From NCBI GenBank assembly GCA_028876655.1, contig JAGWRA010000244.1, forward strand, positions 1 through 44,478: DNA of 44,478 nt. The letters are read 5' to 3'. A program made the position numbers and the translations under genes. The DNA comes from Acidobacteriota bacterium (lineage in GTDB: Bacteria > Acidobacteriota > Vicinamibacteria > Vicinamibacterales > CAVVIG01). Below the pieces are notes generated by a model. That model made no database searches, had not been told where the DNA came from, and was given only the letters and a program-made list of their open reading frames with translations. Below, piece after piece: positions 16,992 to 24,778 of this stretch; position 1 is the stretch's first letter, and each line of letters begins with the position of its first letter.

Positions 16992-17088
16992 GGGATTGGG
17001 GGTTGGGGATTGGGGATTAGGGGCAGTCGCGGTTGGGAACTCGACGCCTACTTCTCGGCCAATCCCGAATCCCGAACCCCTAATCCCG
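16992..17088. repeat. Inverted pair of GGGGATT / AATCCCG heptamer arrays
   Basis: The left arm (16992-17023) reads GGGATT, GGGGGTT, GGGGATT, GGGGATTA, GGGG: five G-runs with 2-4 base loops, a textbook G-quadruplex pattern. The right arm (17061-17088) is AATCCCG, AATCCCG, AACCCCT, AATCCCG. GGGATTAGGGG (17013-17023) is perfectly complementary to CCCCTAATCCC (17077-17087), giving an 11-bp stem with a 53-nt loop. The block fills the gap between the 3' end of the APC permease gene and the 5' end of the yjbQ-like gene. Confidence 0.75.
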
Positions 17089-17094
17089 ATCCGT

Positions 17095-18579
17095 TCAGTC
17101 CCGCGGCCTCCACAGAAAGTACACCGGCACCCCCAGCAACACGATCGCGAGGCCCGGCCAGGTGGTCGAGGTCCGGTAGCCGAACAGGACGAAGAGGATG
17201 GCGGCGGCGCCGGCGATGTAGAGCAGCGGCACCACCGGATAGCCGAACGCCTTGTACGGCCGCTCGATGTCCGGTCGCGTGCGGCGCAGCCGGAAGATCC
17301 CCGAGATGGTCAGGATGTAGAAGACCAGGGCGGCCGAGATGACGTACTCGAGCAGGTCGCTGTAGAGGTTGCCGTAGACCTTCGTCGCGGGGTCGTAGGT
17401 GCGCGGCAGGACGAGGAACGCGGCCCAGAGTCCCTGCACGACGAGCCCCCAGGCCGGGACCTTCCGTGCGTTCAACCGGCCTGCGCCCCGGAAGAACAGG
17501 CCGTCGCGCGCCATGGCGTAGTAGGCGCGCGCGCCGGCGAGGATCAGCCCGTTGTTGCAGCCGAAGGTCGATACCATGATGGCGACCGCCATGAGGGTGA
17601 CGCCGAGGCCGGGGAAGATGGCGTCGAGCGCCGCGGTGGCGACGCGATCGTCGGTGGCGTGCTGGATCTGCGGCAGCGACAGCGTGACGAGGTAGGCGAG
17701 GTTGGCCAGCAGGTAGAGGCCGATGACGATCGACGTGCCCAGCGCGAGCGACAGCGGGATGTTCCGCCGCGGATCCTTCACCTCGCCGGCCGTGAACGTG
17801 ATGTTGTTCCAGGCGTCCGACGAGAACAGCGAGCCGGTCTGCGCGACGCCGACGGCGAGGAACAGGCCGAAGACGCTCGTCGCCGACAGGCCGGGCACGA
17901 TGTCGATGGCGCCGGTGGCGGTCCACATGTGGCTGAAGTTGGCGTGGACGACGGTCGCGTTCCAGCCGAGGAACAGCCCGACGGCGACCAGGCCGAGCAG
18001 CGCGCCCGTCTTCGCCACCGTGAAGACGTTCTGGATGAGGCGTCCCCAGTTCAGCCCGCGCGTGTTCGTCCAGGTCAGCAGCGCGATCAGCAGGAGGCCG
18101 ACGAACTGGGTCGTCGACAGCGAGAGGGCGTAGCCGGCCGTGACGTGCACCGGCGGGATGAGGTAGCGCCCGTCGGAGATCCAGGGGATGAGGACGCCGA
18201 GGTAGCGGGCGAAGCCGACGGCCACGGCGGCAATCGTGCCGGTCTGGATGACCAGGAACAGCGTCCAGCCGTAGAGGAAGCCCCAGAGCGGCGAGAAGGC
18301 CTCGCGCAGGTAGACGTACTGGCCGCCGGCGCGCGGCATCATGGCGGCCAGCTCGCCGTAGGAGAGCGCGGCCGTGACGGTGAGGATGCCCGTGATGACC
18401 CACGACAGCAGCAGCCAGCCGGCGCTGCCGACCTGCCGCGTCATGGCGGCCGACACGATGAAGATCCCCGAGCCGATCATCGATCCGACCACGACCATGG
18501 TCGAGTCGAAGAGCCCGAGGCCGCGGTGGAATTCGGTGTCGAGCGAGGTCGCCGTCGAGGCCGACGCAGCATCCGCCAT
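17095..18579 (-). CDS. APC-superfamily amino acid permease
   Basis: The 494-residue inner-membrane transporter has the APC signature: GSMIGSGIFIVSAAM in the first helix, SYGELAAMMPRAGGQYVYL between helices 2 and 3, and about 12 hydrophobic segments overall. It resembles the LAT/amino acid-polyamine branch (long extracellular segment around residues 200-245, RNIPLSLALGTSIVIGLYLL). The C-terminus RPYKAFGYPVVPLLYIAGA is typical of this group. The substrate cannot be assigned. A short GGGGATTGGGG repeat remnant lies just upstream at 18599-18610. Downstream is an inverted heptamer repeat that may end transcription. Confidence 0.93.
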   Translation of the reverse strand: MADAASASTATSLDTEFHRGLGLFDSTMVVVGSMIGSGIFIVSAAMTRQVGSAGWLLLSWVITGILTVTAALSYGELAAMMPRAGGQYVYLREAFSPLWGFLYGWTLFLVIQTGTIAAVAVGFARYLGVLIPWISDGRYLIPPVHVTAGYALSLSTTQFVGLLLIALLTWTNTRGLNWGRLIQNVFTVAKTGALLGLVAVGLFLGWNATVVHANFSHMWTATGAIDIVPGLSATSVFGLFLAVGVAQTGSLFSSDAWNNITFTAGEVKDPRRNIPLSLALGTSIVIGLYLLANLAYLVTLSLPQIQHATDDRVATAALDAIFPGLGVTLMAVAIMVSTFGCNNGLILAGARAYYAMARDGLFFRGAGRLNARKVPAWGLVVQGLWAAFLVLPRTYDPATKVYGNLYSDLLEYVISAALVFYILTISGIFRLRRTRPDIERPYKAFGYPVVPLLYIAGAAAILFVLFGYRTSTTWPGLAIVLLGVPVYFLWRPRD

Positions 18580-18660
18580 GCGAGTCTCCTTCGGGCGCGG
18601 GGATTGGGGTTGTTATATCACGCGGGCCACGGGCGCGGGCGACGGGGACGTCGGACGGAG

Positions 18661-18666
18661 TATGAT
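18661..18666 (+). promoter_or_regulatory. -10-like TATGAT 7 bp before the HD hydrolase ATG
   Basis: TATGAT at 18661-18666 precedes the ATG at 18674 by 7 bases, the spacing expected if transcription starts at or next to the start codon. A GGAG at 18657-18660 is too far (13 nt) for the ATG at 18674 and too close (1 nt) for the alternative ATG at 18662. Confidence 0.4.
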
Positions 18667-18673
18667 TCCCGCC

Positions 18674-19243
18674 ATGGAGCTGACACGAGACGCCGCCTGG
18701 CAGTTGCTGACCGAGTACACGCAGGGCGAGAGCCTGCGCAAGCACGCGCTCGCGGTCGAGGCCGCGGTCCGTGGCTACGCGCGCCTGTCCGGCGAGGACG
18801 AGACCGTCTGGGGCGTGGTCGCGCTGCTGCACGACTTCGACTACGAGCGCTGGCCGACGCCGCCCGACCATCCGCTGAAGGGGGCCGAGATCCTGCGGGA
18901 GCACGGCTATCCCGAATTCGTCATCCGGGCGATTCTGTCGCACGCCGACTATACCGGCACGCCGCGCCAGTCGCGCCTCGAGCACACGCTGTTCGCCTGC
19001 GACGAGATGGCCGGCTTCATCACGGCCGCCTCCCTGGTCCGCCCGTCGAAGAGCGTGCTCGACCTCGAGGCCAAATCGGTCGTGAAGCGGATGAAGGACA
19101 AGGCGTTCGCCCGCGCGGTCAGCCGCGACGACCTCCGGCTCGGGGCCGACGAGCTCGGGCTGCCGCTCGACGAGCACATCACCAACGTCATCACCTTCAT
19201 GCGGGCGCAGGCGGACGACCTGGGCCTGCGGGGGACGCTCTAG
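18674..19243 (+). CDS. HD-domain hydrolase (COG2316-like)
   Basis: The 189-residue protein is a small HD-superfamily predicted phosphohydrolase. The metal-binding residues are visible in RKHALAVEAAVRGYA, VVALLHDFDYERWP (the HD dyad) and RAILSHADYTGTP, followed by DEMAGFITAASLVRPSK. This matches uncharacterised HDIG-type proteins; the substrate is unknown. An upstream in-frame ATG at 18662 would add MIPA; I prefer 18674 because of the promoter-like TATGAT 7 bp upstream. Not obviously an operon with the ABC genes that follow 60 bp later, but in the same direction. Confidence 0.88.
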   Translation: MELTRDAAWQLLTEYTQGESLRKHALAVEAAVRGYARLSGEDETVWGVVALLHDFDYERWPTPPDHPLKGAEILREHGYPEFVIRAILSHADYTGTPRQSRLEHTLFACDEMAGFITAASLVRPSKSVLDLEAKSVVKRMKDKAFARAVSRDDLRLGADELGLPLDEHITNVITFMRAQADDLGLRGTL

Positions 19244-19302
19244 CCGGCGCGGCCCGCGCGCACCCGAACTGCCGGCCCTCCCGCTCCGTCTATGGCATTG
19301 AC

Positions 19303-20301
19303 ATGATGGCTGAACCGGCTGCCGACGCCCCGGTGGTCCGTCTCGACGGCGTGAGCGTGGCCTACGGCGCCAAGCTGGCGCTCCGCGACGTCACGGTGGC
19401 CTTCCGCCCGGGCGCCGTCGGGCTGCTCGGGCCGAACGGGGCGGGGAAGAGCACGCTGATCAAGGCGCTGCTCGGCTTCGTCACCCCGTCGGCCGGCCGG
19501 ATGCAGGTGCTCGGTCTCGACGTCACCGAGGCGCCGCTGGAGATCCGATCCCGGATCGGCTACATGCCCGAGATGGACGCCTACATCGCGGGCATGAACG
19601 CGGTCACCTTCGTGGCCTACTGCGGCGAGCTCGCCGGCCTGCCGGGCGCCGACGCCATGCAGCGCGCCCACGAGGTGCTGCAGTACGTCGGGCTCGGCGA
19701 GGCGCGCTACCGGCGGGTCGAAACCTATTCGACCGGCATGCGCCAGCGCATCAAGCTGGCGCAGGCGCTCGTCCACGATCCCGACCTGCTGTTCCTCGAC
19801 GAGCCGACCAACGGGATGGACCCGAAGGGGCGCGACGAGATGCTCGCCCTCATCCACGACCTCGCCCACGGCCGCGGCCTGAACCTCATCCTCTCCTCGC
19901 ACGTGCTGCCCGACGTGGAAGCCACCTGCGACCACGTCGTGGTGCTCGATCAGGGCCGGGTCGCGACCGAGGGGGCGATCGAGCAGCTGCGCGGCACCCG
20001 CGGCCGCGTCTTCGAACTGCGGGTGAAGGGCGAGCCGGAGCGGTTCGTGCCGGTGCTGCAGGCGGCGGGCATGGAGTGCCGCGCCACCGACGAGGACGTC
20101 ATGCGGGTGTTCGTGCCGCCGGACGCGACGGCGCGGACGCTGTTCGGCCTGGCGGCCCGCGAGGGGATCCAGGTCCGTCACCTGCGGCCCAGCACGCCGA
20201 CCCTCGAGGACGTGTTCGTCCGTGCACTCGGGGAAGAAGACGCTGACGCGGCCGCGCACGACGCGGCGAGCGCCCGAGCGCCCGAGTCCCCGAGCGCCTG
20301 A
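19303..20301 (+). CDS. ABC transporter ATP-binding protein (ABC-2 type, first pair)
   Basis: The 332-residue ATPase energises an ABC-2 type exporter. Walker A is GPNGAGKST at 43-51, the signature motif is YSTGMRQRIKLAQAL and Walker B is LLFLDEPTNGMDP, followed by the H-loop in LSSHVLPDVEATCD. A C-terminal regulatory extension of about 90 residues ends in a TLEDVFVRAL motif typical of drug, lipid or polysaccharide-type exporters. The last residues (SARAPESPSA) are encoded by an 8-bp tandem repeat that also contains the stop codon. The permease gene starts 12 bp downstream. Tandem ATGs at 19303 and 19306 leave one residue of uncertainty; no Shine-Dalgarno is seen. Confidence 0.93.
   Translation: MMAEPAADAPVVRLDGVSVAYGAKLALRDVTVAFRPGAVGLLGPNGAGKSTLIKALLGFVTPSAGRMQVLGLDVTEAPLEIRSRIGYMPEMDAYIAGMNAVTFVAYCGELAGLPGADAMQRAHEVLQYVGLGEARYRRVETYSTGMRQRIKLAQALVHDPDLLFLDEPTNGMDPKGRDEMLALIHDLAHGRGLNLILSSHVLPDVEATCDHVVVLDQGRVATEGAIEQLRGTRGRVFELRVKGEPERFVPVLQAAGMECRATDEDVMRVFVPPDATARTLFGLAAREGIQVRHLRPSTPTLEDVFVRALGEEDADAAAHDAASARAPESPSA
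20268..20299 (+). repeat. 8-bp tandem repeat (GAGCGCCC) at the 3' end of an ABC ATPase gene
   Basis: Units GAGCGCCC, GAGCGCCC, GAGTCCCC and GAGCGCCT follow each other in tandem. Because 8 is not a multiple of 3, each copy is read in a different frame. The repeat supplies the C-terminal tail and the stop codon of the ATPase. Confidence 0.65.
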
Positions 20302-20313
20302 CAGAGATCAGAC

Positions 20314-21153
20314 ATGGCCATTCACGATCAGGGCTACCGGCGGTACGGCGGGCGCCGCGAGCAGCGGGGCACGGCCTGGACGGTCATCGCGCTGGCCGGC
20401 CTGCGCGCGATCGTCCGCCGGCGCGCCTTCCTCGCCCTGCTGCTCCTCGCCTGGATCCTCTTCATCGTCCGGGCCGTGCAGTTCTATGCCGCGGCGAACT
20501 TCCCGCAGGCGGCCTTCCTGGCGCCGAGCGCGAGCACGTTCCGCCAGTTCCTCGAGCAGCAGAGCTTCTGGGTCTTCATCATCACCGTCTGGGTCGGATC
20601 CGGCCTGATTGCCGACGACCGCCGGACCAATGCGCTGCAGCTCTACCTGTCGAAGCCGCTGACGCGGGCCGAGTACGTGGCGGGGAAGGCGGCCATCCTG
20701 GGGACGCTGCTGCTCTTCATCACCTGGGTGCCGGCCATCCTGCTGCTGCTCGTGCAGATCGTGTTCGCCGGGAACCTGACGTTCCTGCGGCAGAACCTGT
20801 TCCTCTTCCCCGCGATCACGATCTTCTCGTTCGTCGAAGTGCTGATGACGACCGTGGTCATGCTGGCGCTGTCGTCGCTCTCGCGCAGCCGCCTGTTCGT
20901 CGGCATCCTGTACACCGCCCTCATCTTCTTCAGCCAGGCGCTCTTCGGCGTGCTGGTGGCGGTCACCGGCGGGACGATGATCGCGTGGATCTCGTATCCG
21001 GCCAACCTCACCCAGATCGGCGACGCCATCTTCCGCCTGCCGCTGCACTACGAGACCCCCTGGCCCGTGGCCCTGATCATGATCGCGGCGCTCGTGCTCG
21101 CGTCGGTCGCCACGCTCGCCTGGCGCGTGCGCGGCGTCGAGGTGGTCGCATGA
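20314..21153 (+). CDS. ABC-2 type transporter permease (first pair)
   Basis: The 279-residue membrane protein has about six hydrophobic helices (for example AFLALLLLAWILFIVRAVQF, AILGTLLLFITWVPAILLLL and TVVMLALSSLSRSRLFVGIL). The segment SGLIADDRRTNALQLYLSKPLTRAEYVAGKA is the typical cytoplasmic loop of ABC-2 permeases with coupling-helix function. It pairs with the ATPase ending 12 bp upstream. Its stop overlaps the start of the second ATPase by 4 nt (ATGA), so all four transporter genes form one operon. The exported substrate is unknown. Confidence 0.9.
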   Translation: MAIHDQGYRRYGGRREQRGTAWTVIALAGLRAIVRRRAFLALLLLAWILFIVRAVQFYAAANFPQAAFLAPSASTFRQFLEQQSFWVFIITVWVGSGLIADDRRTNALQLYLSKPLTRAEYVAGKAAILGTLLLFITWVPAILLLLVQIVFAGNLTFLRQNLFLFPAITIFSFVEVLMTTVVMLALSSLSRSRLFVGILYTALIFFSQALFGVLVAVTGGTMIAWISYPANLTQIGDAIFRLPLHYETPWPVALIMIAALVLASVATLAWRVRGVEVVA

Positions 21154-22079
21154 CCGGCGCGGGCGCCGTCGTCCAGGCCGAGCACCTGTCGAAGTGGTAC
21201 GGACAGGTCATCGGCCTCAACGACGTCACCGTCACCGTGCCGCCGGGCGTCACCGGATTGCTCGGGCCGAACGGCGCCGGGAAGTCGACGTTGCTGAAGC
21301 TGCTGACCGGCCAGCTGAAGCCGAGCCACGGGACGCTCGCCGTGCTGGGCGGACCGATCTGGGGCCGGCCCGAGGTGTTCCGGCGGATCGGGTTCTGTCC
21401 CGAGCAGGACGCCTTCTACGAGCGGATGACCGGCGCGAACTGGATCGCCGGCCTGCTCCGGCTGAACGGCCTCGACGAGGCCGCCAGCCGCGAGGCGGCG
21501 GCGCGGGCGCTGGAGCAGGTCGATCTGATGGCGGCGGCCGACCGGAAGATCGGCGGCTACAGCAAGGGGATGCGGCAGCGGCTGAAGCTGGCGCAGGCGC
21601 TCGCGCACGACCCCGACCTGCTGATCCTCGACGAGCCGCTCTCGGGGCTCGACCCGATCGCCCGCCGCAAGGCGATCCGCCTGATCCGCGATCTCGGGCG
21701 AGCCGGCCGGAGCCTCATCGTCTCGAGCCACGTGCTGCACGAGGTCGAGATGATGACGTCGAACATCCTGCTGATCAATCACGGCCGGATCCTGGCCGAG
21801 GGGGACGTCCACCAGATCCGCGATCTCATCGACGAGCACCCGCACACCGTGTCGATCCGGGCCGACGACCCGCGGGCGCTCGCCCGCCTGCTGCTGGCCG
21901 ACGACGACGTGCTGAGCCTGCGGTTCGGCGAGGGGAGCGTGACGGTGGAGACGGCGAAGCCCGATGCCTTCTACAGCCGGCTGACCGGGCTGGCGGCCTC
22001 CGAGGCGGCCGGTCCGATCCGCGAAGTGACGTCGCCCGACGACAATCTGCAGGCGGTCTTCCGCTACCTGGTGAAGTGA
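21150..22079 (+). CDS. ABC transporter ATP-binding protein (ABC-2 type, second pair)
   Basis: This 309-residue ATPase is a paralogue of the one at 19303-20301. Walker A is LLGPNGAGKST, the signature is YSKGMRQRLKLAQAL and Walker B is LLILDEPLSGLDP, followed by SLIVSSHVLHEVEMM. A C-terminal domain of about 80 residues follows (VSIRADDPRALARLLLADD). The start overlaps the upstream permease stop (ATGA) and its own stop overlaps the next permease start (TGATG), so translation is coupled along the set. The two ATPases may serve separate permeases or form a heteromeric complex; this cannot be decided from sequence. Confidence 0.93.
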   Translation: MTGAGAVVQAEHLSKWYGQVIGLNDVTVTVPPGVTGLLGPNGAGKSTLLKLLTGQLKPSHGTLAVLGGPIWGRPEVFRRIGFCPEQDAFYERMTGANWIAGLLRLNGLDEAASREAAARALEQVDLMAAADRKIGGYSKGMRQRLKLAQALAHDPDLLILDEPLSGLDPIARRKAIRLIRDLGRAGRSLIVSSHVLHEVEMMTSNILLINHGRILAEGDVHQIRDLIDEHPHTVSIRADDPRALARLLLADDDVLSLRFGEGSVTVETAKPDAFYSRLTGLAASEAAGPIREVTSPDDNLQAVFRYLVK

Positions 22080-22930
22080 TGGCCCAGTCCTCCGCGCCGC
22101 ACGACGGTGACGCCCGCACGCCGTTCCTGACGGCGGCCCTGCGGGTGTTCGACCTCTCGCTCGGGGAAATGCTCTGGTCGCGCCGGACGATCCTGCTGCT
22201 CATCCTCGCCGTCGGCCCCGTGGCGCTGACCATCGCGGTCCGCATCCTGTCGAGCGCGACGCACCTCGGGCCCGTGCAGGTGAACGGGGTGCGGCTGGAC
22301 GGCGCGGCGCTGTTCGGCCTCCTCGTCTGGACGCTGTTCATCCGCTTCGTGGTCCCCGTGCTGGGGGTGTTCTACGGGACCGGCCTGATTGCCGACGAGG
22401 TCGACGACAAGACCATCACCTACCTGTTCGTCCGCCCGATTCCCCGCGGCGCGGTGCTGGTCGGCAAGTACCTGGCGTATCTCGCGTGCGCCGGGCTCAT
22501 CACGCTGCCGGCCGTCATGATCAGCTACTTCGTGCTCGTCCCTCTCGCGTCGATTCCGGCGACGTTCCCGTCGCTCGTCGTCGATCTCGCGGTGATCCTG
22601 CTCGGGCTGGCGGTCTACGGTGCGCTGTTCGCCTGGGTCGGCGCCTTCTTCCGGCGGCCGCTGATTCTCGGCCTCGTCTTCGTGTTCGGCTGGGAGCAGG
22701 TCGCCCTGCTGATTCCGGGATACCTGCGGCAGCTGACGATTGCCTACTACCTGCAGGCGCTGGTGCCGCAGGCCATGCCGCAGGACTCCACGCTGAGCAT
22801 GCTCCAGGGACTCTTCCGGACGATGCCGACGACGATGACCAGCCTGGGCTGGCTGGCGGTCTTCTGGGCCGGGTTCCTGTGGCTGGCCGCCCGCACGGTG
22901 GCCGCGCGCGAATACATCCTGGAGCCCTGA
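22079..22930 (+). CDS. ABC-2 type transporter permease (second pair)
   Basis: The 283-residue integral membrane protein has about six helices, including TILLLILAVGPVALTIAVRIL, LFGLLVWTLFIRFVVPVLGV, LVVDLAVILLGLAVYGALF and a C-terminal LGWLAVFWAGFLWLAARTVA. The cytoplasmic loop GTGLIADEVDDKTITYLFVRPIPR parallels the equivalent loop of the first permease, so the two permeases are probably distant paralogues from a duplicated ATPase/permease pair. It is the last gene of the four-gene operon. A 96-bp gap without an obvious U-tract terminator follows. Confidence 0.9.
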   Translation: MAQSSAPHDGDARTPFLTAALRVFDLSLGEMLWSRRTILLLILAVGPVALTIAVRILSSATHLGPVQVNGVRLDGAALFGLLVWTLFIRFVVPVLGVFYGTGLIADEVDDKTITYLFVRPIPRGAVLVGKYLAYLACAGLITLPAVMISYFVLVPLASIPATFPSLVVDLAVILLGLAVYGALFAWVGAFFRRPLILGLVFVFGWEQVALLIPGYLRQLTIAYYLQALVPQAMPQDSTLSMLQGLFRTMPTTMTSLGWLAVFWAGFLWLAARTVAAREYILEP

Positions 22931-23026
22931 GCCGCGGGCCCGGCCGTCCCGGCGGGAACCCCGGCCGGCAGGTGTCCGTATTAGCAGGGTAGACGCTTCA
23001 GGCGAATCTCCAAGGGACGGCCGCAC

Positions 23027-24052
23027 ATGACCAGCAGGAACCGCTACTTTCTCATCGGCGCGTTGCTCGTCCTCGTTGCCGGGTTGGGTGTGGGCGTGGT
23101 CGCGTACTACACCGGCGCGCTCCCCGGTTCGCCGGCCGCCCGCCTGAACGGTCCGGCCGAGCTGCGGTACGTCCCGGCGGACGCCAGTCTGGTGGCCTAT
23201 GCGGACGTGCGCGGGGTCATGCAGTCCCGCTTCCGGCAGCAGATGCTGAAGGTCGAGCCGGACGAGCAGGGCCGGCGGCAGTTCGAGGCGAAGACCGGGA
23301 TCGACGTCCAGCGCGACATCGATCATGTCGTGGCCTGCGTGACGCCGGGGACGGGGGCCGACCGCGCCGACCGTTCCAGCGGCCTGGTGCTGGCCAGCGG
23401 CCGGTTCGATCAGGCGAAGATTGCCGCGCTCCTGCAGGAGAAGGGAGCGCAGAAGGAAAGCTACGGCGGCGTGGACCTCTTCACGCAGGAGGCGTCCGGC
23501 CACATGGCGGGGCTCGAAGGCGGGCCGCACTGGGGGCTCGCGTTCCTGGCGCCCGGCACGGTGGCGATCGGCAGCCTGCGGCTCGTGAAGTCGGCCATCG
23601 ACCTGCGGAACGGCCGTGGAGCCAACGTCACCTCGAATGCCGAGCTGATGAAGCTCATCAGGGCCAACGACCAGGGGACGACCTGGGCGGTCGGCCGGTT
23701 CGACCAGCTGCGTGAGCAGGCGCGGATTCCCGATCAGGTCGCGAGCCGGATTCCGCCGATCACCTGGTTCTCGGTGGCCGGGCACGTGGACGACGGCATC
23801 AGCGGGACGCTGCGGGCGGAGACCCGCGACGATCAGGCCGCCGAGAACCTGCGTCAGGTCGTGCAGGGGTTCGTGGCGCTGGCCCGCATGCAGGCCGGGT
23901 CCCAGCCCGATCTGGCCTCGGTGCTCCAGTCGGTGCAGCTCAGCGGAACCGGCCGGGAAGTCTCCCTCAGCTTTGCGGTGCCGGCCCGGGTGCTCGAGCG
24001 GATTCCCGGCGCCGACCACCGGCGGGACGGCGACCAGCACCCACGACCCTGA
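23027..24052 (+). CDS. Membrane-anchored periplasmic protein of unknown function
   Basis: The 341-residue protein is not assigned to a family. It begins with one hydrophobic helix (YFLIGALLVLVAGLGVGVVAYY, about residues 8-29) with a positively charged N-terminus, so the rest is expected outside the inner membrane. The bulk is a soluble alpha/beta domain with segments such as LRYVPADASLVAYADVRGV, ITWFSVAGHVDDGISGTLRA and SQPDLASVLQSVQLSGTGR. The opening 'VPADASLVAYADV' pattern resembles periplasmic DUF3352-like proteins, but this is weak recognition only. It stands alone, 96 bp after the ABC operon. Confidence 0.8.
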   Translation: MTSRNRYFLIGALLVLVAGLGVGVVAYYTGALPGSPAARLNGPAELRYVPADASLVAYADVRGVMQSRFRQQMLKVEPDEQGRRQFEAKTGIDVQRDIDHVVACVTPGTGADRADRSSGLVLASGRFDQAKIAALLQEKGAQKESYGGVDLFTQEASGHMAGLEGGPHWGLAFLAPGTVAIGSLRLVKSAIDLRNGRGANVTSNAELMKLIRANDQGTTWAVGRFDQLREQARIPDQVASRIPPITWFSVAGHVDDGISGTLRAETRDDQAAENLRQVVQGFVALARMQAGSQPDLASVLQSVQLSGTGREVSLSFAVPARVLERIPGADHRRDGDQHPRP

Positions 24053-24376
24053 GGTCGTGGGTCCGGAACGTAATATTTTGTCATCCGCCGGGCGCCTGCC
24101 CGGCGGCGTCTTGACTCCCCCGGGCCCTCCTCCTACACTGGCCCATACTCATTCCGGCAGACGGTTCGGCCTGGCCGCCTACTGAATTCTTTCCTCGAGC
24201 AGCAGTCATTCCCCGGTGCAGGACCGCGTCGCGGCACGCGGATGGTCCGTGCAGGGCCTCGCGGGAGCGCCGCGTGCGCCAAGCGAGTATGATCGGGTCG
24301 CGTCGGCAGCGGATCCGCCCGGCCGGGCGGTGCGGCTGACGTTTACGGAGGCCCGCCTCCGGGCGGGCGCGAGCAC
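24053..24376. other. 324-bp intergenic region with a perfect hairpin
   Basis: No coding frame with family character was found. CCGCCGGGC-(gcct)-GCCCGGCGG at 24085-24106 is a perfect 9-bp hairpin just after the upstream gene; there is no U-tract, so termination is only possible. TATGAT at 24288-24293 is a candidate -10 for the downstream cyclotransferase gene, giving a leader of about 80 nt. In that leader GCCCGCC-(tcc)-GGGCGGGC (about 24352-24370) folds just before the ATG and lies beside GGAGG (24347-24351). Confidence 0.5.
24085..24106 (+). terminator. GC-rich hairpin, possible terminator
   Basis: A perfect 9-bp stem (CCGCCGGGC / GCCCGGCGG) with a GCCT loop lies 33 bp after the stop at 24052. 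The following bases (CGTCTTGACTCC) are not a U-tract, so this is a weak or Rho-assisted terminator at best. Confidence 0.4.
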
Positions 24377-24778
24377 ATGACTGACCTCGTCTTCTTCTAC
24401 GGCACGCTGATGAGGGGGTTCGCACGGCCGGGTCGCGCGCAGCTCGAGACGAGCCTGCGTCCGGTCGGCCGCGGCTGGATTCAGGCCGCCCTCTTCGACG
24501 TGGGGATCTATCCGGCGGCCGTGCCGGCCTCCGAGGGCCGGGTGCGGGGCGAGGTCTACCGGATGCTCGAATCGGCGCCGGTCCTGCGGGAACTGGATGC
24601 CATCGAGGGCTACCGGGCCGACGACCCGGACACCAGCCTGTACACCCGCGTCGAAACGCCGGTGACACTCGAGGACGGCGGGATCGAGACCGCGTGGGTG
24701 TACTTCTACAACGCGCCGCTCGGCCGCGCGCAGCGGATCGAGTCGGGGGACTACCTCGAGTACCTGAAGGTCAAATGA
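24377..24778 (+). CDS. Gamma-glutamylcyclotransferase-like (AIG2/GGCT fold) protein
   Basis: The 133-residue cytoplasmic protein has the GGCT fold signature: FFYGTLMRGF at residues 6-15 (the YGTL anion-binding motif) and the catalytic glutamate E77 in LDAIEGYR. These are the two diagnostic sites of gamma-glutamylcyclotransferase/AIG2-like enzymes, which cyclise gamma-glutamyl amines to 5-oxoproline. The substrate could be a gamma-glutamyl amino acid, amine or peptide. Its stop overlaps the start of the secreted M28 peptidase by 4 nt (ATGA), an interesting coupling of peptide breakdown outside and gamma-glutamyl handling inside the cell. Confidence 0.92.
   Translation: MTDLVFFYGTLMRGFARPGRAQLETSLRPVGRGWIQAALFDVGIYPAAVPASEGRVRGEVYRMLESAPVLRELDAIEGYRADDPDTSLYTRVETPVTLEDGGIETAWVYFYNAPLGRAQRIESGDYLEYLKVK

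Noticed and set aside
17048-19177. 709-codon minus-strand frame overlapping the APC permease
   Set aside because: A different frame of the permease and of the HD hydrolase region; the permease frame has the motifs and helices.
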